The notes under the pieces were generated by a model. That model had not been told where the DNA came from. It saw nothing but the letters and a program-made list of their open reading frames with translations, and did no database searches. From Candidatus Cloacimonadota bacterium (GTDB lineage: Bacteria; Muiribacteriota; UBA6191): a DNA stretch of 38,858 bases. The stretch is taken from NCBI GenBank assembly GCA_019454875.1, contig JACFNL010000027.1, forward strand, positions 1 through 38,858. Direction: 5' to 3'. Each line of letters starts with the position of its first letter. Position 1 is the stretch's first letter. A program made the position numbers and the translations under genes. Positions 9,496 to 18,212 of the stretch are shown piece after piece.

Positions 9496-11958
9496 TTAGC
9501 CTTCTGCAACAAACAGGGACTCTTCAATTGGTTTGATTTCGTGCAGGTACTGAACCCTGGACTGTACTTCCTGATCCATGAGAATTTTGTATTTGAGATT
9601 GGGAGCGACTGATTCATCTATTGAGTCCAGATTGGCTACAAGACAGGGCGTACGGTAAAGACTATCACCGAGGCACACAAATGTGGTTTGTTGCGTAGAT
9701 ATTCTACATACCATTTTTACATGCTCGGGAAGCAGGTGTGCCAGATCCAGAGCCGCTAAAAAGCTGTCGACCTGGGGCCTTGCACTCAAGGAGTATGGGA
9801 TAGCCATAAGAAACTTGAGGCAGATGTCTTCTGAGTACAGTAGGGGATATCGTGCACATATTTTTTTCAGATGAGAGCGGGGATCAAAATTTAAGTCCTG
9901 GCTGATAAACTGAAGCTGAATTGATACCGATTGTTCCATCTTTTGGGGTATTGAGTGACTTCCCTGACTCAAGTAAGTTTGTGATGCAGGACTAAGGTAG
10001 GGGAGTGCCTTTAGTTTTTCCAAAATGGTTTGCCTTAGAAGCAGAAGTTTTTGCGTAAGGCTGTTTTTGAAATTAGTATCCTTTTTTAGTTCCTCTGATT
10101 TGTAGAACTTCAAATCAAGAACCATTTCTTTGAGATTTTTCAAAACCAGTAGTAATGCGGATTTGAATTGCAGGAGCTGCCATACAACAAAAACCAGGGC
10201 CAGAAACATCAAAAGCATAGGTGTGCGAAGATAAATATTGTGCTGATTATGGATGTTCTGAACCGAACTCAAAACCAGAAACTTGCGATCCGTTGGAAAT
10301 TCAAAACCCCAAAAAGTACTCAGCCATAATCCCAGATAGTTCCATTCCAGCCACAGAGATTCACGGACTCCATGCAGGTTAATGAGATTTTCTACTTCAT
10401 ATTGTGGGATTTCATTTTGTGTAAATTCTTCGGGCGGCCTGGAGGCTGCATCAAAAACCATCATCAGGCTTTTGATGTCCATATTTTGGCTTTTCATCTG
10501 TTTCAGAACTGTAGGTAACTGAGACCCAAACCACTGGTTGGCAATATCCTTTTGGGAATAGCAGAAAGATTCGGCATGAACTGGTTGTAGGGACAGGGTT
10601 TTTGAGCTGCAAAACAGGGTATCCTCCTGCCAGCTAACCAGGATTAGATCGTTGGCAAAGGGATTATTTAAAGCCTGGTCCACCATTTTTCTGTAGTTGT
10701 GACTGCCTCGGCTCAAATTTCTGGCAAGATTACGGGCTAATGGGGCAACAGGGGTTTTATCGTGACGATTGGAACCTAAAATGGATAGCAGCAGTACCTT
10801 AAGCACAGGGTCATTCACATTCTCAAAGTGAGCCTGGTCGTTGTCTAAGCGACAGCGATAAACAGGCAGGTTTGTAGTTGTTTGATCCAGTGAGGAGAGA
10901 TGATTTACATAGTCATCGATATTCTGTTTAAGAATCGAGCTAATATTTAAAACGGTCTGGGAACGAAGATACCCCTGATGATTCAGATGATATGGCTCAA
11001 GCCAGATCCAAAGAAGAATCATGGATATCAAAATTGGAAGAGATGTATATAAAAGATAACGAAACTCAAAACGGGTAGCCAATATCAGATAACCGCCCTT
11101 GCGATAGAGCCAGATACCGGGAAGCAGAAGACAAAGTATCAAATGGGGCCTGATGCTTAGATGTTCATAAAATGTTTCAGGCTGTCTTGAGTAGACAATG
11201 CCGGGACTCACTTCGGAGTAGACTTTTTTAGCCTGTCCCCATATAAAGGCATCCTCAAAACCAAGAGACAGGTTTTTATGCCCTCCAATAAACATCTGCA
11301 TGGCTTCCTGCTTCAGATTTTCCGGTTGCAGAGGATCCAGATGCACCACATAAAGGACATTCCAGTCACCCAGTGAAAAATACCAGCGCAAAAGGAAGTT
11401 GCCTTTTTTGAATATCATTTGAAAACGGTTGGCAGTAGCTAAAAACTCTTCATAAGTTATGGGAAAACTGTAAAGAGATTTTGCCCTTTGCACAAACAGA
11501 TCCCCTCCGGTTCTCATACTTAGAAATAAAAGCCTGGCCCAGTCCTTGCCAAAATACTCCTCAAAGTTTTGGCCAAAATGGTGGGTGAGGCGACCTTTGC
11601 GGGAGACAAACAACCCTGTTGCCCCGATCATGGGGAGTTTTGGAAAATCCGTTGGTGCCAGAGTTTCTGAGGTGGCAAGAATGGACCGTAGTCTGGAGAG
11701 AAAGGGATGGGAAACAATCTCGGCTAGACGGATGGTTCTTTCATCATTTACAAACGAGGACTGCTTTTCACCAATCAGCCCTAAAAAATTGACCTTATGA
11801 TTCAAAATTCGTTCAAATTCAGCTTGAGCCACCTGTTTTTGGCGTTGTACAGAGGTAAGCCAGCTAATCGAGCACAGGGCAAACCAAAGAAGCATAAGAC
11901 AAATCACGAAGATAAGCTGCAATCCATAATATCCCTGAAAAAACTTTAGTATTCTCAA
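9496..11958 (-). CDS. Four-TM membrane protein with two extracytoplasmic domains, sensor-like (820 aa)
   Basis: No family is recognised. Hydrophobic segments lie at about residues 12-33, 269-287, 297-320 and 578-595. This predicts an inside N-terminus, two extracytoplasmic domains (34-268 and 321-577) and a cytoplasmic tail of about 225 residues that begins with a helical, Lys/Leu-rich stretch. The tail shows no histidine-kinase, GGDEF or PP2C motifs by eye. The start is TTG at 11958, overlapping the TGA of the upstream gene (TTGA). A full GGAGGT sits at 11965-11970, 6 nt away, so the unusual start codon is well supported. It is the last gene of the minus-strand operon and abuts the 3' end of the giant exported protein gene. 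Together with the preceding HAMP protein it may form a membrane sensing pair; that is inference. Confidence 0.8.
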   Translation of the reverse strand: MRILKFFQGYYGLQLIFVICLMLLWFALCSISWLTSVQRQKQVAQAEFERILNHKVNFLGLIGEKQSSFVNDERTIRLAEIVSHPFLSRLRSILATSETLAPTDFPKLPMIGATGLFVSRKGRLTHHFGQNFEEYFGKDWARLLFLSMRTGGDLFVQRAKSLYSFPITYEEFLATANRFQMIFKKGNFLLRWYFSLGDWNVLYVVHLDPLQPENLKQEAMQMFIGGHKNLSLGFEDAFIWGQAKKVYSEVSPGIVYSRQPETFYEHLSIRPHLILCLLLPGIWLYRKGGYLILATRFEFRYLLYTSLPILISMILLWIWLEPYHLNHQGYLRSQTVLNISSILKQNIDDYVNHLSSLDQTTTNLPVYRCRLDNDQAHFENVNDPVLKVLLLSILGSNRHDKTPVAPLARNLARNLSRGSHNYRKMVDQALNNPFANDLILVSWQEDTLFCSSKTLSLQPVHAESFCYSQKDIANQWFGSQLPTVLKQMKSQNMDIKSLMMVFDAASRPPEEFTQNEIPQYEVENLINLHGVRESLWLEWNYLGLWLSTFWGFEFPTDRKFLVLSSVQNIHNQHNIYLRTPMLLMFLALVFVVWQLLQFKSALLLVLKNLKEMVLDLKFYKSEELKKDTNFKNSLTQKLLLLRQTILEKLKALPYLSPASQTYLSQGSHSIPQKMEQSVSIQLQFISQDLNFDPRSHLKKICARYPLLYSEDICLKFLMAIPYSLSARPQVDSFLAALDLAHLLPEHVKMVCRISTQQTTFVCLGDSLYRTPCLVANLDSIDESVAPNLKYKILMDQEVQSRVQYLHEIKPIEESLFVAEG

Positions 11959-13616
11959 GGTTTGACCTCCGCGATATGAGGCGGGAATCCAGGTCTTGGG
12001 GGCAGGAGACGAACCGTTACGGGTCTGGTTTTAAAGGCAGGTGGTAACACTAGTACAATCTGCTTGTTACTGGTGAAGATCAGGGTCTTGTGATTCAGAT
12101 GCAAAATGGCGGCATCGGATAACTGGCTTAAAATTTCGGGAGCATGATCTAGCATATTGCCGGATACTTCGGTTGCGTCCAGAACCTGGTTCTGATGGGC
12201 AAGAATCGTTTTTAAGGTCTGATTGTTTGGCTCCTTGTGCAGGTTCCACCAGGAGTTAATCTCTAGCATTGTTTTAGAATGAAACTGTTCTGTAGCCAAA
12301 GATTCTGCCCGTTCGATGAGAAACTGATTAAAGAGCTGGGCAATTTCTGAGACCTGATCACGGCCTGTTCGTGTTAGGGGTAGAGGTTGTTTATCTTCTA
12401 TGAGCTCGTCAATTGCCTTATGGATGTGTCTTAATGGTTTTCCTAAACTGTAACCCATCAATAGGGACATGGGTAGTGGAGCAATTATCAAGGCAAGGCC
12501 TATCAGATAGAGGGTGTTTTCGGATTCTATCTGTTTTTGTAACAGTTCATCTGCTGAAATTTCCATCAATAGATGGGTTTTTTCTAAAAGACCGGCAATG
12601 GGCTTAATGCCATAAACCCTAAGACCGCTTCTGCCTAGGCAAACAAATTTATCCGGCAGGGATTTAAAAACCTGATTTTTATTGTCATTTAGATTAAGAA
12701 GGTGGGTTTGGGCAGGTAGGCGATATGGTCTTTGTTTTGCTCTTTCTGCAAACTTTTTTAGTTGTAACTTTACGGAAAGATCGGTTTTTTCCTCTGTGAC
12801 TAATCCAATCATGAACCAGAAGCCGTTTTTTTCAAGATCAATATAGGTCCAAAATGCTTTAACATCTTTGGAAGATTCAAAGAGCCTCAAGGAACTGGCG
12901 TTAAACAGACGGTTAGGGTTGTTAAGAAACAAATCCAGAAACTGGATCCCATGAAATGAGTCTCTTAACATATCTTTGGCCATACTCAGGGTCTGGTACA
13001 CGGAGTTGGAACTGTCTTCCTGGGCTTCCCGAACCTTTAATCTGACAATGCTTTGCAGGGTAGGTAGCAGCATGAGGCTGTTTTCATGCATAAGTTCCGA
13101 AGTCAGATTGATTAACTGACTCCCATTGCTTAATACTGCCTTTACCTGTGAGGTGTCGCTCCAACGGCGAAACCACTGGCTTAACTCGTCTTTGGCATCA
13201 GTTGGAATCAAAAGAAGTTCAGCTTTGCCTTTTTCTACAAACTGTTTTAACTCCAGGGAAAAACCTTCTTCTAGCTGATCGGAGAGCCGGTGTACTTCCT
13301 TAAAGTCAGACTCAAGTTCTACAAGTTCTTGCACAAGCCCTGTTTCTACACCTTTGTGGATAGAATAAAATCCTGCCCCATAGAGTAAAATTCCGGATGG
13401 AACTAAGAGAAAAGACAATTGTTTAAGAATTGGTCCATATAGGTCATTGTCTTTCAGATAGCGATAAAACAGAAAAAGACCAAAGAGACAGGACATACAA
13501 AGAAATAGGCCCCATACACTCCTACCCAAAGAGTGAATCAGGCTAGGAATCATTTGGATGGCATCCTGTTCAATCAGCCCAAACTGAATTTCATCGGCTA
13601 AAAGACTAGGACTCAT
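11955..13616 (-). CDS. HAMP-domain membrane protein, receptor-like without visible output domain (553 aa)
   Basis: The frame is open up to 13718, but that extension lies inside the cNMP-binding gene upstream. I place the start at ATG 13616, 16 nt after the upstream stop (13633-13635); ATG 13553 with AGGA upstream is an alternative. Two hydrophobic segments (about 34-52 and 66-86) precede a mainly helical, probably extracytoplasmic region to about 365. A third TM follows (LIGLALIIAPLPMSLLMGYS, about 369-390) and then a HAMP module (residues about 390-440) with PLRHIHKAIDELI and GRDQVSEIAQLFNQFL. The roughly 110-residue tail has no kinase, cyclase or methyl-accepting motif that I can see. It resembles a chemoreceptor/kinase front half without the usual output, so its signal may pass through a partner, possibly the co-translated downstream protein. 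Confidence 0.8.
   Translation of the reverse strand: MSPSLLADEIQFGLIEQDAIQMIPSLIHSLGRSVWGLFLCMSCLFGLFLFYRYLKDNDLYGPILKQLSFLLVPSGILLYGAGFYSIHKGVETGLVQELVELESDFKEVHRLSDQLEEGFSLELKQFVEKGKAELLLIPTDAKDELSQWFRRWSDTSQVKAVLSNGSQLINLTSELMHENSLMLLPTLQSIVRLKVREAQEDSSNSVYQTLSMAKDMLRDSFHGIQFLDLFLNNPNRLFNASSLRLFESSKDVKAFWTYIDLEKNGFWFMIGLVTEEKTDLSVKLQLKKFAERAKQRPYRLPAQTHLLNLNDNKNQVFKSLPDKFVCLGRSGLRVYGIKPIAGLLEKTHLLMEISADELLQKQIESENTLYLIGLALIIAPLPMSLLMGYSLGKPLRHIHKAIDELIEDKQPLPLTRTGRDQVSEIAQLFNQFLIERAESLATEQFHSKTMLEINSWWNLHKEPNNQTLKTILAHQNQVLDATEVSGNMLDHAPEILSQLSDAAILHLNHKTLIFTSNKQIVLVLPPAFKTRPVTVRLLPPRPGFPPHIAEVKP
11965..11970 (-). promoter_or_regulatory. Strong Shine-Dalgarno site deciding a TTG start
   Basis: The minus strand reads GGAGGT, then CAAACC, then TTG. 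The spacing of 6 nt is ideal and no other in-frame start nearby has a comparable site. It lies inside the last codons of the upstream HAMP-protein gene, so the two genes are translationally coupled. Confidence 0.75.
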
Positions 13617-13632
13617 TAAAATCAGATTCCCA

Positions 13633-14112
13633 TCAGGGTTTAGTTTCCAGTGATTCCAGCTCCTTGCGCAATGCCCCGAATTCCCCATTTTTCTTGCGAA
13701 AATCATTGGAAAGTTCAATGATCAATCTGAGTTCCAGCTTTGCGAGGATGGCTGCCGCCGAGTTTTGCAATCTTCGAAAATCCAGGGTGTTGATCCATAA
13801 CAAATCCAGTTTATCCATGGCCCTGGCATTGTACCGTCTGGCTGCGGCCTCACCAAACAGGGTATTTTCACCCTCAAAATCCCCTGGATACAGGGTGTCT
13901 ATGTTTAGATGTTCCTTAGCGTCCCCAATGGAATCATAAAGCTCCATACGGCCTGAAAGTATTAGGATGATCCCGGCCTGAATTCTACCCTTCTCAAAAA
14001 CCACAGAACCTGCTGTAAAGCGTTTGATACTGGAAAACTGTAGCAGTTTTTTCAGCTCAAGCAGATCCAGATCCACAAACAGATTAAATTTATGAAGATC
14101 GTTAACCAGCAT
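13633..14112 (-). CDS. Stand-alone cyclic-nucleotide-binding-fold protein, second tandem copy (159 aa)
   Basis: This is a single CRP-like beta-roll with no DNA-binding helix-turn-helix; the C-terminus is one helix. The frame opens at GTG 14121, but ATG 14112 is chosen because it aligns exactly with the start of the neighbouring paralogue (MLVNDLHKFNLF versus MLIEEIKNFDIF). The phosphate-binding cassette keeps G81-E82 and R93. The following residue, normally Ser/Thr, is Tyr94 (ARRYNA), and charged residues surround it, so ligand binding may be altered. The paralogues share the motif TLDFRRLQ near the C-terminal helix. The gene is translated 1 nt after the paralogue's stop. It likely acts as a cytoplasmic regulatory module of the membrane or pilin proteins in this operon. 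Confidence 0.85.
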   Translation of the reverse strand: MLVNDLHKFNLFVDLDLLELKKLLQFSSIKRFTAGSVVFEKGRIQAGIILILSGRMELYDSIGDAKEHLNIDTLYPGDFEGENTLFGEAAARRYNARAMDKLDLLWINTLDFRRLQNSAAAILAKLELRLIIELSNDFRKKNGEFGALRKELESLETKP

Positions 14113-14113
14113 T

Positions 14114-14593
14114 TTAGGCACTCTTTGTTTTTAATTCTGCAATTTTTTCGCTGGCTTCCCGTATATCCAGTTTTAGTTTCTTGTGTCTTACAGACAGGGC
14201 CATAACCATTCGTAACAACAGTTTTGAAAGAATTTTGGGGCCTGAACTTTGTAATCTGCGAAAGTCAAGAGTAGATATCCAGACAGCAGTCACCCGTTCA
14301 AAAGCCAGAGCCGATGCAGTTCGTTTCTGGGTTCCGTCGCCAAACAGAGACATCTCCCCCATAAACTCACCAGCCTTTAATTTTGCCAGGGAAATTTTAT
14401 TTCCACCTGGTTCAATAAAGATTTCAATGACACCCTTCAGAATAAGAAACAAACCGGATCCAGGATCTCCCTGTCTGAAAATGATCTCATCCTGAGCAAA
14501 TTGTTTCACCTGGGCAAACTGCAAAAATTTCTTTACTTCAATTTCTTCCAGGTCCTTGAAGATGTCAAAGTTCTTGATCTCTTCAATCAGCAT
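14114..14593 (-). CDS. Stand-alone cyclic-nucleotide-binding-fold protein, first tandem copy (159 aa)
   Basis: A CRP-type cNMP-binding domain occupies almost the whole protein: IIFRQGDPGSGLFLILKG, then the phosphate-binding cassette G79-E80 ... R91-T92-A93 (GEMSLFGDGTQKRTA). That cassette keeps the Gly-Glu and Arg-Ser/Thr-Ala pattern used to bind cAMP or cGMP in CRP, so binding of a cyclic nucleotide is plausible. The C-terminus is a charged helix (about 130-159) and there is no HTH or enzymatic domain. The start ATG 14593 lies 4 nt after the FecR-domain gene, with GGTGA upstream. It is probably a regulatory subunit, not a transcription factor; the partner is unknown. Confidence 0.88.
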   Translation of the reverse strand: MLIEEIKNFDIFKDLEEIEVKKFLQFAQVKQFAQDEIIFRQGDPGSGLFLILKGVIEIFIEPGGNKISLAKLKAGEFMGEMSLFGDGTQKRTASALAFERVTAVWISTLDFRRLQSSGPKILSKLLLRMVMALSVRHKKLKLDIREASEKIAELKTKSA

Positions 14594-14597
14594 TACA

Positions 14598-15338
14598 TCA
14601 CCAGGTTTCCGTCAAAGGATTAAATTTGGTTACTTCCAGGAGTGCCCCATTTACAATGGAAATGGTTTCTCCGGTCTGTAATATCACAGACTTTTCTCCC
14701 CGTTCAAAGCGCACAGCCCCGGCAGAAACCCTTATGTCGGCCCCATTAGGCTTACGAATTACCTTAAAGAGGGAAGGTCTTGCATAAACGGTACCGTCAA
14801 GAACCTTGATTTCGAGTAAACCATCCGAGCCTCTGGAATCAAAAACCACATCCCCGGCCTCGACAAACAGATTTGATTTACTGCCTTGATTCTGATTAAA
14901 AATTTCCATTCCTGTCAGAAAAAGTTCACTCTGTCCCAAAAGTCTGATGATGACACGATCAAATGTTTCCAGATTCAGAGTGGAGTTGGCTTGTGTACGG
15001 AATTGATGTTTTATGAAGCGCTGTGTACCCGGTTTTACAGGAGTCCAGTCCACTGTGGCATCTTCGCGTTCCTGAGCTGTTCCGGTAAAGCTGACCATGG
15101 ATATAAACATTTTGGATCGGGCATCTTCGTCTTTTTCGCGCTGGGACATGATAACCATCACAGAGCCAAGGCTAACAAATAAAAACAGGGTTAGAAAAAT
15201 GCCGGCAATAGTAAAATTGGAACGAGCTGCAGTCTTTTCTGTAAACTGCTCCTGCTCCGCCTGCCTTTTTTTGATACGGCGGCGACGCTGTCGTTCCTTA
15301 TAATCTACAAACTCTAATTCCTGCCACTTTTTTGCCAC
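14598..15338 (-). CDS. Membrane-anchored FecR-domain protein (246 aa)
   Basis: Residues 1-42 are strongly charged and basic (KERQRRRRIKKRQ) and should stay in the cytoplasm. Residues about 43-65 form a single TM helix (FTIAGIFLTLFLFVSLGSVMVIM). The remainder is a periplasmic beta-rich FecR-type domain: RVIIRLLGQSELFLTGMEIF, LFVEAGDVVFDSR, IKVLDGTVYARP, ADIRVSAGAVRFERG. Classical FecR proteins are anti-sigma regulators, but I see no sigma-factor gene here. In this operon the domain may be structural or peptidoglycan/surface associated. The start is GTG 15338, 23 nt after the pilin stop; the ribosome binding site is weak. It sits between the pseudopilins and the cNMP-binding pair. Confidence 0.82.
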   Translation of the reverse strand: MAKKWQELEFVDYKERQRRRRIKKRQAEQEQFTEKTAARSNFTIAGIFLTLFLFVSLGSVMVIMSQREKDEDARSKMFISMVSFTGTAQEREDATVDWTPVKPGTQRFIKHQFRTQANSTLNLETFDRVIIRLLGQSELFLTGMEIFNQNQGSKSNLFVEAGDVVFDSRGSDGLLEIKVLDGTVYARPSLFKVIRKPNGADIRVSAGAVRFERGEKSVILQTGETISIVNGALLEVTKFNPLTETW

Positions 15339-15361
15339 GACACTACCGTATCGTCAATGCC

Positions 15362-16267
15362 TCACGGTGTATTGACGGTTACCCCTACATTTGCCTGAAA
15401 TGTTTTACGAATCACTGCGTTTCCCATCCAGGGGGCTACACATACAATATCAAGCTCCACAGTTCTGGAGCGGTCATTATCCTTGGCATAAACTTTAACT
15501 GCAAGTGTAGCAACACCAGAAGCCAATCTTTTTTTTCCGATCAGGCCTCTTTGTTCCGGGGTCATATTGCCACCGGCTGCCGTCTGATAGCTAGGATTGT
15601 AGTTTCCTTCCCCCTGTAACACATTGGTGGGATTCATTACCCCCGTGTAGGAATATCTGGTTTCCAGAAAGAGTTCTGAATAGAACCCATAGGACTGTGT
15701 ATTGGCTGAAAGAACCCTCTTGGTTCCTTCCAGGTAAAGCTCATGAGTTCCACACAGGGGATTGTTTGGTGCGCCTTCAAATCCGGGGACATCCCTGTAG
15801 CCAGGATCACAGGTAACCCACTCCATGATAGATATTTTGTTGCCAGTCGCTTCGGATAAACCCGTTTTTGTACCGGAACCAAAAAACTGAAGTGTCTGGG
15901 CTGCTCCCGAATCGATTTGGGGATCCCCATCGGCTAAATTGATGGTGGCTGTGGAATAAGCTTCACTGGCGTTTAAATTTCCCGTTTTGACTTCTACAAA
16001 AAACTGGGGGCGTTTGTCCCTTACCGTACCTTGAAAGGTGTTAAGAGTAGGATAAGAAGCTTCGCGTAAAAGTTTATTGATCCGTACTGAGGCTGCATCC
16101 AGACTCTGCTGGGTCTGGTTTCTCCATAAGGATTCATTAAACTGTCTTGAACCCCCCAAAAACAATTGACCGATAAACAGGCCTAAAAATGCCAGAATAC
16201 CTGAAACAATCAGGATTTCTACCAGAGTGAATCCCAGACGGCCCTCATACCTTATAAAATTTGGCAT
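15362..16267 (-). CDS. PilW/GspJ-like minor pseudopilin (301 aa)
   Basis: The protein carries a class-I type III signal: a short basic leader ending in Gly, cut before Phe, in RLG/FTLVEILIVSGILAF, with the conserved Glu at mature position 5. The hydrophobic helix that follows should insert in the inner membrane and pack in a pilus core. The globular part, about 265 residues, is larger than a major pilin, fitting PilW or GspJ minor subunits. The start ATG overlaps the stop of the preceding pilin-like gene by one base (TGATG). It would need a prepilin peptidase and assembly ATPase encoded elsewhere; none is in this window. Confidence 0.85.
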   Translation of the reverse strand: MPNFIRYEGRLGFTLVEILIVSGILAFLGLFIGQLFLGGSRQFNESLWRNQTQQSLDAASVRINKLLREASYPTLNTFQGTVRDKRPQFFVEVKTGNLNASEAYSTATINLADGDPQIDSGAAQTLQFFGSGTKTGLSEATGNKISIMEWVTCDPGYRDVPGFEGAPNNPLCGTHELYLEGTKRVLSANTQSYGFYSELFLETRYSYTGVMNPTNVLQGEGNYNPSYQTAAGGNMTPEQRGLIGKKRLASGVATLAVKVYAKDNDRSRTVELDIVCVAPWMGNAVIRKTFQANVGVTVNTP

Positions 16268-17172
16268 CAGTCGTCTCCCCGTCGTACCTCATAAACTCCG
16301 GTTACTACTTCTCCTCGTTTGGCTGAGGCAAGAGTGGAATCAAATTCCTGCCCGAAATTAAATTTTTCCTGGTTTGAGACCTGCATATCTACCATTTCAT
16401 CAAATCCGGAGCCAGCCTGGGAAGTGGAGTATCTTAAATAGACCCGGGTCAGATTTTTAGCCCCGGAAGATGCTCCAGCTGTTACAGGGGAAATCATATC
16501 ATCTCGTTTCACATATCCACGGGTAGAAATCATAACGGATTCTGTGGTGTAGCTCATTGCCCCCTGAGAACCAAAAACAAAGATTCTTTCCAGAATATAG
16601 TCCCCTGAAAATGGATCGCGCCAATTCGGTCCCATTGCCAGATCGTTGTGAGCCGTAGAATTGATGTGTACTACCTTCTGGAAGCCGTTTTCAGGATAGC
16701 TGGTACGAATGTCCTTGATGAAGCGGTTAAGATGGGTGGCCATCGGCCCGTCAAATCTTAGATCCTGAGGAGTGAGATTCCATTGCCCTGTACGGGATAC
16801 TACGGGAGGGGGTGGATTGGCTCCGGTTTGAGGGCAGCCTGTCACTGTAACAGTGCCTGTAAAAAACATGGGCCCTGGATTGGTATCCATATCCAGACAG
16901 CGGGTAAAATCATAATAGGGATTTTTGCCGATTGCGTAGGCGACCGCATCGTAGAACTGGGTTGGCAAAGAGCGTATTTTTGCCAGGGCATGCTGTTGCC
17001 CACCCTTGGCAACAAACAGGGATTGTAGTCTCTCGCGCATCTCAAAAACCCGTTCTTTGGATTCTCCACCAGTCTGCATCATGATGATGGCAAAGGCCAT
17101 CAGGGTCATACCGATCATGATGACAACCAGAACACTAAAACCCTTTTGCTTGTTGATTGGGGATGGTCTCAT
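16267..17172 (-). CDS. PilX/GspK-like minor pseudopilin lacking Glu5 (301 aa)
   Basis: The N-terminus is a basic leader and prepilin-type cleavage site, KQKG/FSVLVVIMIGMTLMAFAI. Mature position 5 is Val, not the usual Glu, a property of the tip subunit GspK and some PilX-like proteins. The globular part carries a Cys pair (RCLD...VTGCPQ) and a Pro-rich PPPPVV segment. The start ATG shares ATGA with the stop of the PilV-like gene. By analogy it would sit at the tip of a pseudopilus primed with its PilV- and PilW-like neighbours. The role is inferred from the N-terminus and gene order. Confidence 0.8.
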   Translation of the reverse strand: MRPSPINKQKGFSVLVVIMIGMTLMAFAIIMMQTGGESKERVFEMRERLQSLFVAKGGQQHALAKIRSLPTQFYDAVAYAIGKNPYYDFTRCLDMDTNPGPMFFTGTVTVTGCPQTGANPPPPVVSRTGQWNLTPQDLRFDGPMATHLNRFIKDIRTSYPENGFQKVVHINSTAHNDLAMGPNWRDPFSGDYILERIFVFGSQGAMSYTTESVMISTRGYVKRDDMISPVTAGASSGAKNLTRVYLRYSTSQAGSGFDEMVDMQVSNQEKFNFGQEFDSTLASAKRGEVVTGVYEVRRGDD

Positions 17173-18212
17173 TTATCCCTCGCAAGGTTGGCCTTAAACG
17201 ATACAAGCCAGAATTCCTGGTCTTCTCTGGCAGCTCCTGCACCGCCAAGCCCTCGAGGGCTCCACTTGATTCCTAGTACAATTTTCATCAAGGCCCCATC
17301 GTCCTGACCGTCACCATCAGCATCATGTCTGTGGTGGGTCGGTTTGTCGTCATAACGGGGCTGGTAGGGTCGATCCAGAAGAATCTCATCCAGAATTTCA
17401 TCGGCGGCATTTTCCCTGGCACGGTTGTTGGGAGCAGAATGTCCATCAGTAAAAGCCGTGGTTCCAGGAGAGGGGAAGCCAAAACGATAGTTTGGCCCCA
17501 TTGGGTCTGAGGCATTGTTGCTGTAATGTTTGCCTGCACTTGCTCCCGAGAGCTGTTTGTAGGGATTGATTGGTCTGACATTGGTAACTCGGCATCCGGT
17601 ACTGTCAGCTGCTAGTCCACTCAGAGATGCAGAAAAATCCAGGGCACAGTCATTTTGGGCATCAAACCAGGGATTGGGGTAGTAGGAAAAGGTCAGCTCC
17701 CCTCCGGGATTGGCATTTCGTTTTAGTCTGATAGTCCGGCTGCCACCCCCAGGAGAAAGAGATGTATCGGGATTGGTAGCCCCGTTTTCTTTATAAACTC
17801 CGGCATAAAAAAGAATTTTATAGTCTGTGCCTCTGCGAGAAATAATCCTGTCCCCATCCGCATCGGTTTTGTAGGTTCCACCATTGCCTCCTAGCACTGA
17901 TTTTAAATCAAAGGACGCAAAGTTAAGACTGCCACGGGAATCCAGAAACTCGGCCTGGGTACGACCGGAAAGGGTGGCTGTCCCACCTCCATAGCCTTGT
18001 TCATCAATCGCTAGAAAGGGAACATCTTCAGAAATTAATCTTTCCATGATGTTGTTAGCCATGTCCATAGCCACTACCCAGGATTCGGAGAATTCGTTGG
18101 ACCGGTTGTTCATACTGAACAGGCCCATAACAGGTAAAAGAAAAGTCACCAGAATCGAGATTCCGACCATGATTTCCACAAGGGTCATGCCGATTCTGGT
18201 AACTTTTTTCAT
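17169..18212 (-). CDS. PilV/GspI-like minor pseudopilin (347 aa)
   Basis: The prepilin signal is RIG/MTLVEIMVGISILVTFLLPVMGLF, with Met at mature position 1 and the conserved Glu at 5. About 300 residues of Gly/Asn/Asp-rich globular domain follow, including DADGDRI and DADGDGQDDG stretches that look like calcium-binding loops. The start ATG overlaps the PhoH gene stop (ATGA), with GGAG 5 nt upstream. It is the first of three consecutive minor-pilin-like genes, the order usual for PilV-PilX-PilW or GspI-K-J clusters. Length is well above the roughly 130-180 residues of typical PilV, pointing to a specialised exposed domain. Confidence 0.85.
   Translation of the reverse strand: MKKVTRIGMTLVEIMVGISILVTFLLPVMGLFSMNNRSNEFSESWVVAMDMANNIMERLISEDVPFLAIDEQGYGGGTATLSGRTQAEFLDSRGSLNFASFDLKSVLGGNGGTYKTDADGDRIISRRGTDYKILFYAGVYKENGATNPDTSLSPGGGSRTIRLKRNANPGGELTFSYYPNPWFDAQNDCALDFSASLSGLAADSTGCRVTNVRPINPYKQLSGASAGKHYSNNASDPMGPNYRFGFPSPGTTAFTDGHSAPNNRARENAADEILDEILLDRPYQPRYDDKPTHHRHDADGDGQDDGALMKIVLGIKWSPRGLGGAGAAREDQEFWLVSFKANLARDK

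Noticed and set aside
13617-13718. 34-codon extension of the HAMP protein
   Set aside because: It lies inside the cNMP-binding gene in another frame and reads as low-plausibility sequence; ATG 13616 just after that gene's stop is a better start.
14598-15338. FecR protein as anti-sigma regulator of TonB-dependent uptake
   Set aside because: There is no ECF sigma factor or TonB receptor nearby, and the cytoplasmic segment is a basic tail, not a sigma-binding domain.
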